A stretch of DNA of 48,062 bases from Methylobacter sp. Its GTDB lineage: Bacteria > Pseudomonadota > Gammaproteobacteria > Methylococcales > Methylomonadaceae. Under the pieces are notes generated by a model that was not told where the DNA came from, made no database searches, and saw only the letters and a list, made by a program, of their open reading frames with translations. The stretch is from positions 1 to 48,062 of the forward strand of contig JAQTLI010000001.1 of the NCBI GenBank assembly GCA_028714995.1. The letters run 5' to 3'. Position numbers and translations under genes: made by a program. Below, one piece after another: positions 42,321 to 48,062 of this stretch (positions are counted from its first letter, which is position 1; the number at the start of each line of letters is the position of its first letter).

Positions 42321-43370
42321 TCAATGCTCATGCTGGTGGTGAGCATCCGGGAAATGAGAATGGAAATGAGTCATTGGTATGTGCCGATGCAGGTGTCGGT
42401 GCTTCGTACCAAGCTCGACGGGCATATCATGCTCATGCTGGTGATGCTCGTCGTGGGTGTGCTCATGATCGTGTTCCAGAGCCTTATGTGCATGGGGATG
42501 GTGATGCTGCTCAGTCAAGTGCAGCCAGATACCCAACCCCATCAACGTCCCTGCGACAACCAGTGTCAGCGTCAACGGTTCGCCCATTGCCAACGCCAGT
42601 ATCGCACCGATGAACGGAGCGACAGAGAAGTAAGCCCCCGTACGAGCCGTTCCAAGGTGACGCAAGCCAACAACGAACAGAACCAGACTTACGCCATAGG
42701 CGAGAAACCCGACAACCAACGCCCCAGCGAGATTCAACAACGGCGGAACTGTTGTGCCTACAATGAAGGCCAAGGCTAAATTGATTGAACCGGCGACCAG
42801 TCCTTTCACCGAGGCAATCCAAGTCGCATCATATAGCGACACCTTACGGGTCAGATTGTTGTCGATGGCCCACATGAAACAAGCTCCAACGACGGCCAGA
42901 GACGGCCAAACACCGGTAAAGAACGCTTCATCCGGCCAACTTAAGACAGCGACCCCGGCCACAATGGCGATCATGCCCAGTGCGATCCGCCGGTCGAAGT
43001 TTTCCTTGAAGGCGAACCACGCCAACAGTGCAGTGAGTACCCCTTCGGTATTTAGCAGTAGAGAGGCTCCCGATGCAGGCATCCTGGTTAGGCCTAACAT
43101 CAACAGTATTGGGCCGATGATCCCTCCCGTTACAATAGCACCAACAAACCACAGCACCTCATGCCGAGGCAGTTTGACAGCAGGGGCTTTGCTAAAATAC
43201 CTGTATAAAGTAAGGCCGATACCGGAACCTAAATACAATAGCCCAGCCAGCATCCAAGGACTAACTGCATTCAGCAGCAGTTTTGCGAGCGGGGTGCTCG
43301 CCCCGAATAACATGGCGGCACCTAATGCAGCAGGTACGCCTGCTTGGCGTAGTCCATCTATTAACTTCAT
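42321..43370 (-). CDS. EamA/DMT-family permease with histidine-rich C-terminal tail
   Basis: Ten-span drug/metabolite transporter made of two EamA repeats, 349 aa from ATG 43370 (GAGGGGG ribosome site; the frame opens at 43388). The last 65 residues are extremely rich in His with Asp/Glu (HHHPHAHKALEHDHEHTHDE and further), a cytosolic metal-buffering tail usual in metal exporters but unusual in DMT proteins. Placed between a resolvase and the cus operon. A nickel, cobalt or zinc export role is inferred from the tail. Two symmetrical sequence elements lie in its upstream region. Confidence 0.85.
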   Translation of the reverse strand: MKLIDGLRQAGVPAALGAAMLFGASTPLAKLLLNAVSPWMLAGLLYLGSGIGLTLYRYFSKAPAVKLPRHEVLWFVGAIVTGGIIGPILLMLGLTRMPASGASLLLNTEGVLTALLAWFAFKENFDRRIALGMIAIVAGVAVLSWPDEAFFTGVWPSLAVVGACFMWAIDNNLTRKVSLYDATWIASVKGLVAGSINLALAFIVGTTVPPLLNLAGALVVGFLAYGVSLVLFVVGLRHLGTARTGAYFSVAPFIGAILALAMGEPLTLTLVVAGTLMGLGIWLHLTEQHHHPHAHKALEHDHEHTHDEHHQHEHDMPVELGTKHRHLHRHIPMTHFHSHFPDAHHQHEH

Positions 43371-43401
43371 TAAACACATCCCCCTCATTAGAGGTTGTTA
43401 G

Positions 43402-43506
43402 TAGGGGTAAACACAGAACCAAGTATAAGGCAGACAATACCTAGCGTCCCAAAATAACCGTTTGACGAACGGTCATTCCGACTTGCGAGCCCCATACTTA
43501 CCCCTA
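43402..43506. promoter_or_regulatory. Nested dyads upstream of the DMT permease (candidate operator)
   Basis: Inverted TAGGGGTAA (43402-43410) and TTACCCCTA (43498-43506) enclose a second dyad, AATAACCGTT (43453-43462) and AACGGTCATT (43468-43477), 10-base arms with one mismatch around TGACG. The inner dyad has the size of a TetR- or MerR-class operator. The outer G-tract words recall the G-tract core of RcnR/CsoR-type operators. A single ACCGTTTG word recurs after the gene at about 42302. Confidence 0.4.
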
Positions 43507-43598
43507 TCAATCAAGGCGCTGAGTCATACATTTAATTGCTGTTCGGTTTCTCGCATGCTAGATTATAAAAGAAGTGATTTACAACTCAGAGAGGCCTT

Positions 43599-44015
43599 GT
43601 GATAACAGCGTTGCATTTCAAAAGAAATCGTCCTTACCTGCACACGTTAGTGTTCGTGTTGCTGGTGAGCTGGATTTCTTTGGCCATTTCGGCAACCTGT
43701 ACTATGCCTATGCCCTCGGTATTGACGGCAATGCCCGAGCACATGCCCGGATGTTCGGAATCAGGTGTACTTAAGCATACGTCCAAGACTATGCAGGACT
43801 GTACCCTCAAGCCCTGCCTTGACTCGCAAACTCATCCATTCCCCGATTTTAATCGTCTGGCTCACCCTGACCTGCCGGTTATTATTCTGGGCCTTATTTG
43901 GACGATTGTTTGCCTAATCCAATTTTTTCCACTCACAAAACCTCTTCCAAAAACCGAATCTCCGCCTGGGCGACGGATTCTGCTCATCTATCGGTTCTGC
44001 ACCCTGCTGAATTAG
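43599..44015 (+). CDS. Small exported or membrane protein preceding the cus operon (138 aa)
   Basis: GTG start at 43599 with an AGAGAGG site. It has an N-terminal hydrophobic segment (LHTLVFVLLVSWISLAISATC), a middle with paired Met/His/Cys residues (CTMPMPSVLTAMPEHMPGCS), and a second hydrophobic segment (LPVIILGLIWTIVCLIQFF). Small proteins with this make-up commonly precede czc/cus efflux operons and are thought to bind periplasmic metal (CzcI-like position). No family assigned with certainty. Ninety bases separate it from the channel gene. Confidence 0.6.
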   Translation: MITALHFKRNRPYLHTLVFVLLVSWISLAISATCTMPMPSVLTAMPEHMPGCSESGVLKHTSKTMQDCTLKPCLDSQTHPFPDFNRLAHPDLPVIILGLIWTIVCLIQFFPLTKPLPKTESPPGRRILLIYRFCTLLN

Positions 44016-44105
44016 CCACCCCTCGAAATCGAACCGCGCCGTTATAGGCGCACTGCGGTTCCGCGCTTGCGGAGCTTGTTTGTTCCGATTTGAGAGGAAA
44101 ATTCG

Positions 44106-45482
44106 ATGTTTTTTGTTAACTATCCGTGGCCGCTACGCCGCGCTTATCCGGCGTGGGCGGCGGTGACTTTTGGGCTGGCGCTATTTTCGCCCGGCCTGGT
44201 TTTTCATAGTTCAACCAGTGCAATCCGTGTGAGTTGGGTTGAAGCGCTAGCCGAAACCCGGCCTACTAACAAGGATGAATCCATCCTGACGCTCGGCCGG
44301 GCGGTTGAACTTGCCCTCACTGGCAACCCCGGACTGTCGGAAATCAAGGCGCGAGCTGAGGCGATGGCTGCCGTGCCTTCCCAGGAAGGCACGTTGCCCG
44401 ATCCGACGCTCAAATTCGGTGCGCTTTACCTGCCTACCAGCAGTTTCAATTTGCACCAGGATGATTTCACCATGATGGAAGTTGGCATAAGCCAGGAGAT
44501 TCCTTTTCCCGGCAAGCTGGCGTTACGGGAAAAAATCGCCGAGCAGGAAGCGCTGGCCGCCGCTGACTCCGTTGACGAAGCGCGTTTGCGGCTGGTGCGC
44601 GAGGTAAAACAGAGCTGGTGGCGGCTATTTTATTACGACCGGGCTTTAAACTTGCTGGATGAAACCGAACACTTTTCCCAACAACTCATCGACATTGCCC
44701 AGGCCAAATATAAGGTAGGTAAAGGAACGCAGCAGGACGTGCTGCTAGCCCAGCTGGAACTGTCCAAACTCAAAGATGAGAAGCTGGATCTGGTTAGTCT
44801 GAGCCACGGTCAGAACGCCCGCATCAATGCCTTGCTGGATCGCGCGGCAAAAACGCCTGTACAAATTCCGGCTGAGGCTGAGTTCAAGTTACCGCTCATT
44901 GTCGAGTCAGACTTGCAGGACAAGGCCTTGCACATCCGTCCTTTATTCGCTCAACACCGCAAGATGCTGGATGCGGGGCTAGCCAAGGTCGATCTGGCGC
45001 AAAAGGGTTTCTATCCCGACTTCACCGTTAGCGCAGGTTATGATGCCCGGCAGAACACGCCGTCAGGGCAGTCGCGTAGTGATTTCGCCAGTGTTCAATT
45101 GAGCATGAATGTACCAATTTATGCGGATCGCAAGCAAGCCAAGGCGGTTGATCAGCGCCAAAGCGAACTCTTGCAGGCGCAATATGCCCTGCAGGACGAC
45201 CACCGCAAAATTCAGGCTGAGATAGCCGCTAAAGCCGTCGAGTATCAACAGACAAAAGAAAAGCTGTTGCTGCTCGAACATGAAATCATCCCGCAGGCGC
45301 AGCAAACTGTTAATTCCCTACTGGCTGGGTATCAGGTGAGTCAAGCTAACTTTAGCGATCTATTGCGCACACAACTCAATCTTTTCCAATATCAGACACA
45401 GTATTGGCAGGCCTTGGTCAGCACTCAGCAAATCTTGGCCGAGTTGTCAGCCGAAGTGGGCGAGGAGTTGAGCCATGAGTAG
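44106..45482 (+). CDS. TolC-family outer-membrane efflux protein (CusC/CzcC type)
   Basis: Outer-membrane channel of the second RND system, 458 aa, start ATG 44106 after GAGAGGAAAA. An N-terminal hydrophobic export segment is followed by two OEP repeats, seen as LGRAVELALTGNPGLSEIKA and VDLAQKGFYPDFTVSAGYDA with long coiled-coil helices. No lipobox cysteine is visible, unlike the channel at 17697. Overlaps the next gene by eight bases, so it is coupled to the adaptor. Confidence 0.88.
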   Translation: MFFVNYPWPLRRAYPAWAAVTFGLALFSPGLVFHSSTSAIRVSWVEALAETRPTNKDESILTLGRAVELALTGNPGLSEIKARAEAMAAVPSQEGTLPDPTLKFGALYLPTSSFNLHQDDFTMMEVGISQEIPFPGKLALREKIAEQEALAAADSVDEARLRLVREVKQSWWRLFYYDRALNLLDETEHFSQQLIDIAQAKYKVGKGTQQDVLLAQLELSKLKDEKLDLVSLSHGQNARINALLDRAAKTPVQIPAEAEFKLPLIVESDLQDKALHIRPLFAQHRKMLDAGLAKVDLAQKGFYPDFTVSAGYDARQNTPSGQSRSDFASVQLSMNVPIYADRKQAKAVDQRQSELLQAQYALQDDHRKIQAEIAAKAVEYQQTKEKLLLLEHEIIPQAQQTVNSLLAGYQVSQANFSDLLRTQLNLFQYQTQYWQALVSTQQILAELSAEVGEELSHE

Positions 45483-46884
45483 ATATTTACTGGCATCTTT
45501 AGTTTTAATACTAGGCTTAAGTCTGGGATTTTGGGCTGGCCGTCAGGAAGTACTGCAAAATCCTACCGCAGTCGGAGAAAAAAAACCGCTGTATTATCGT
45601 CACCCGATGAATCCCCAAGTCACCTCGACTACGCCTGCCAAAGACGAGATGAATATGGACTATGTGCCAGTTTATGCAGAACAGCCAACCGCAGCAGCGC
45701 CGGAATCGGGAAAAATCTTGTATTACCGGCATCCGATGGGAGCGGCGGACACTTCGCCGGTGCCGAAAAAGGATGAAATGGGCATGGACTATCTCCCGGT
45801 CTATGAAAGCGAACTGGCGAACTCCGGGCAAATCCGGATCAGCCCGGAAAAAATCCAGAAATTGGGTGTTAGCACAGAAATCCTGGCAAAACGCACACTG
45901 ACGCACAGCATTCGTGCGTTGGGTAGCATTCAGATTGACGAACGACGTGTTCACGCCGTGACAACCAAGTTTGAAGGCTGGATTTCGCGTTTGTATGTCA
46001 ATGCAACCGGACAAGCTGTCAAGCGCGGTCAGCCGCTGCTTGAGGTCTACAGCCCGGAACTGATGACCGCTCAGCAGGAATATCTGATTGCCCGGCAAGG
46101 ACAACAAGCACTGCAACAGGGTAGCGCCCAAGCGCGCGGCACGGCGAAGCAGCTGACCGATAACGCGTTACAGCGCTTGCATTATTGGGATATTGCCCCG
46201 GCACAGTTGCAGCTTTTACAAAGCGAAGAAAAGCCTGTGGATACCCTGCCATTGCTGGCACCGGTCAATGGCGTGGTGCTGGAGAAGCCGGCGCAAGAGG
46301 GGATGCGTTTCATGCCCGGCGAGCTGTTGTTTCGTATCGCTGATTTAAGCACGGTGTGGCTGTTAGCGGAGGTGTTTGAGCAAGATATTGGCGGGGTGCA
46401 CTTGGGCCAAGTCGTGCAGGTGCGTATCAACGCCTATCCGGATAGACTGTTTAGCGGCAAGGTCGGATTCATCTATCCGACGCTGGCAACGGAAACCCGT
46501 ACTGTCAAAGTGCGTGTCGAGTTGCCCAATGGTGAAGGCCTGCTAAAACCTGGACTGTATGGCAGCGTGACACTGGCGGCGCTGGAGGATAGGGACGAAC
46601 GATTGGCGGTTCCTGATTCGGCAGTCATTGACAGCGGCACCAGACGAGTGGTTTTAGTGCAAAGAAGCGAGGGGCGGTTCGAACCGCGTATTGTGAAACT
46701 TGGGCGTCAGGCTGACGGATACTGGGAAGTATTGGCGGGGCTGGATGCAGGCGATGAAGTCGTGACGCGTGCTAATTTCCTGATCGATGCCGAAAGCAAT
46801 CTCAAGTCCGCCTTGGATGGCTTTAACAATCAGGGTGCTAAAGCTGGTCAGGCAACGCCTGAAACACAACATGGAGACCACTAG
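45475..46884 (+). CDS. cusB: CusB-type periplasmic adaptor with two heavy-metal-binding repeats
   Basis: 469 aa adaptor. After a signal segment (residues 4-20) come two copies of the small heavy-metal-binding domain: YYRHPMNPQVTSTTPAKDEM (40-59) and YYRHPMGAADTSPVPKKDEM (83-102), each ending MDY(V/L)PVY. These domains bind Cu or Ag and hand it to the pump. Then follow the barrel-sandwich (KFEGWISRLYVNATGQAVKRG), the coiled-coil hairpin and the beta-barrel (VWLLAEVFEQDIGGVHLGQ). Two bases separate its stop from cusA. Domain content points to monovalent copper/silver. Confidence 0.92.
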   Translation: MSRYLLASLVLILGLSLGFWAGRQEVLQNPTAVGEKKPLYYRHPMNPQVTSTTPAKDEMNMDYVPVYAEQPTAAAPESGKILYYRHPMGAADTSPVPKKDEMGMDYLPVYESELANSGQIRISPEKIQKLGVSTEILAKRTLTHSIRALGSIQIDERRVHAVTTKFEGWISRLYVNATGQAVKRGQPLLEVYSPELMTAQQEYLIARQGQQALQQGSAQARGTAKQLTDNALQRLHYWDIAPAQLQLLQSEEKPVDTLPLLAPVNGVVLEKPAQEGMRFMPGELLFRIADLSTVWLLAEVFEQDIGGVHLGQVVQVRINAYPDRLFSGKVGFIYPTLATETRTVKVRVELPNGEGLLKPGLYGSVTLAALEDRDERLAVPDSAVIDSGTRRVVLVQRSEGRFEPRIVKLGRQADGYWEVLAGLDAGDEVVTRANFLIDAESNLKSALDGFNNQGAKAGQATPETQHGDH

Positions 46885-46886
46885 CC

Positions 46887-48062
46887 ATGTTGAATCATAT
46901 TATTGCCTGGTCGTTGCGCAACGTGTTTCTGGTGCTGCTGGCAACCTTGAGTATCGTAATCGGCGGGATTTACGCGTTGTCGAAAATGCCGCTGGATGCG
47001 CTGCCCGATCTGTCCGATACACAGGTTATCGTATATACCGAATATCCCGGACAAGCACCGCAAGTCGTTGAGGACCAAGTTACTTATCCGCTAACGACAG
47101 CCATGCTGAGCGTGCCGCGTTCGAAAGTCGTGCGTGGTTTTTCCTTTTTCGGCGCCTCTTTCGTGCATGTCATCTTCGAGGACGGCACCGATATTTACTG
47201 GGCTCGTTCACGGGTTTTGGAGTATCTGACCACGCTGACCGGAAGCTTGCCGTCCAACGTAAAGCCTAAATTGGGACCGGATGCCACCGGAGTCGGCTGG
47301 GTTTACCAATATGCATTGCTGGCAAAAGACTTGTCGCTGGCTGAATTACGCACTTTGCAAGACTGGTTTGTACGTTACCAATTGACTAAAGCCAAAGGCG
47401 TGGCTGAAGTCGCCAGTATTGGCGGTTTTGTGCAGCAGTATCAGGTCACCGTCGATCCGCACAAGCTGCAAGCTTACGGTATCTCTTTACTCTCCTTAAG
47501 CGATACCATCCGCAATAGCAACCGCGATGTTGGCGGCCGGGTTATTGAGCTTGCCGAAACCGAATATATGGTGCGCGGACGCGGTTATTTACGCGGCCAA
47601 GCGGATTTGGAACGGCTGGTATTGAAAGCTGAGAAAGGTATCCCGGTGCTACTGCGTGATGTAGCACGGGTGGAACTGGTTCCCGATGAGCGGCGCGGCA
47701 TCACCGAATGGAACGGCGAAGGCGAAGTGGTTTCCGGCATTGCGCTGGCTCGCTATGGTCAGAATGCCCTGGATGTCATCAGCCATGTGAAAGACCGATT
47801 GCGCGAAATTACCGCCGGTTTGCCTACCGGCGTCAGCGTACAAACGGTTTACGACCGCTCCGAGCTGATTCATCGCGCGATTGAGAATTTACGTCATACC
47901 TTGCTGGAAGAAAGCGCGGTGGTCGCCGTTGTCTGCGTAGTCTTCCTGCTGCATCTGCGTAGCGCTCTGGTGGCTATTTTGATGTTGCCCATCGGCGTAC
48001 TGATCGCCTTTATCGTCATGCAGGCGCTAGGCATGAATTCCAACATTATGAGCCTAGGGGGT
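46887..48062 (+). CDS. cusA: CusA copper/silver RND efflux pump (partial, 3' end outside window)
   Basis: Begins MLNHIIAWSLRNVFLVLLA at 46887 and runs off the right edge after about 392 residues. Strong similarity by eye to CusA: DALPDLSDTQVIVYTEYPGQ, QVTYPLTTAMLSVPRSKVVR, FEDGTDIYWARSRVLEYL, PDATGVGWVYQYALL, and finally MNSNIMSLGG, which in CusA directly precedes TM4. The visible porter-domain and TM1-TM3 parts look intact. With the preceding genes it forms a cusCBA operon for periplasmic and cytosolic Cu(I)/Ag(I) export. Confidence 0.95.
   Translation, partial: MLNHIIAWSLRNVFLVLLATLSIVIGGIYALSKMPLDALPDLSDTQVIVYTEYPGQAPQVVEDQVTYPLTTAMLSVPRSKVVRGFSFFGASFVHVIFEDGTDIYWARSRVLEYLTTLTGSLPSNVKPKLGPDATGVGWVYQYALLAKDLSLAELRTLQDWFVRYQLTKAKGVAEVASIGGFVQQYQVTVDPHKLQAYGISLLSLSDTIRNSNRDVGGRVIELAETEYMVRGRGYLRGQADLERLVLKAEKGIPVLLRDVARVELVPDERRGITEWNGEGEVVSGIALARYGQNALDVISHVKDRLREITAGLPTGVSVQTVYDRSELIHRAIENLRHTLLEESAVVAVVCVVFLLHLRSALVAILMLPIGVLIAFIVMQALGMNSNIMSLGG

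Overview
This window reads as a gammaproteobacterial chromosome or large-plasmid accessory region. Gene content (umuDC/lexA SOS genes, RND metal pumps, RHS toxin, type I restriction) and protein style fit a Methylococcales-like or related environmental gammaproteobacterium, but no marker gene in the window proves this. No rRNA, tRNA or CRISPR array was seen.

Layout. (1) 1-2711: SOS cassette. umuC (cut by the window edge) and umuD run leftwards; lexA, a 49-aa membrane peptide and a YedK/HMCES-type abasic-site protein run rightwards. (2) 3278-4025: a 0.75-kb unit holding a serine resolvase and a 24-bp palindrome between two Tn3-family-like 38-bp ends. (3) 4049-12615: a 2597-aa SpvB/RHS secreted protein whose C-terminal tip carries an HAE...CPxC nucleic-acid-deaminase signature, followed by what looks like a broken small gene and one intact small gene (immunity candidates). 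(4) 13552-24094: metal-resistance block: an RND efflux operon, a DmeR/RcnR repressor with a divergent DmeF cation exporter and a clear operator, an MFS transporter and a CusRS-type two-component system. (5) 24764-27316: HNH-nuclease protein and a tyrosine recombinase with a perfect 15-bp inverted-repeat core site. (6) 27669-31810 and on to 34515: the most interesting part, a leftward six-gene cluster encoding a GHKL ATPase, a DUF4325/STAS-like protein, a metallo-beta-lactamase-fold protein, a single-chain E2-E1-JAB ubiquitin-pathway-like protein, a patatin-like phospholipase and a two-span membrane protein. Next to it, on the plus strand, is a 51-codon zinc-ribbon-like gene frameshifted by a 7-bp tandem repeat. 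(7) 34610-41288: type I restriction-modification operon (R, M, S) starting with a YhcG-type PD-(D/E)xK nuclease. (8) 41370-42203: small unknown gene and a second resolvase. (9) 42321-48062: a DMT exporter with a histidine-rich tail and a cusCBA copper/silver efflux operon, cut at the right edge.

How the parts work together. Regions 6-7 form a defence island transcribed leftwards. The six-gene cluster resembles type II CBASS in its enzymes (E2/E1, JAB, patatin effector) but has no recognisable CD-NTase cyclase and no separate ubiquitin-like protein; instead it carries an ATPase/STAS pair and an MBL-fold protein. I infer a sensor - protein-conjugation - membrane-lipase abortive system. Regions 2-5 are a mosaic: Tn3-family-like terminal repeats, several degraded, lie at module borders (3278, 4025, 12685, 13077, about 20755, 24671, 24673, 27452), yet no Tn3 transposase gene is present.
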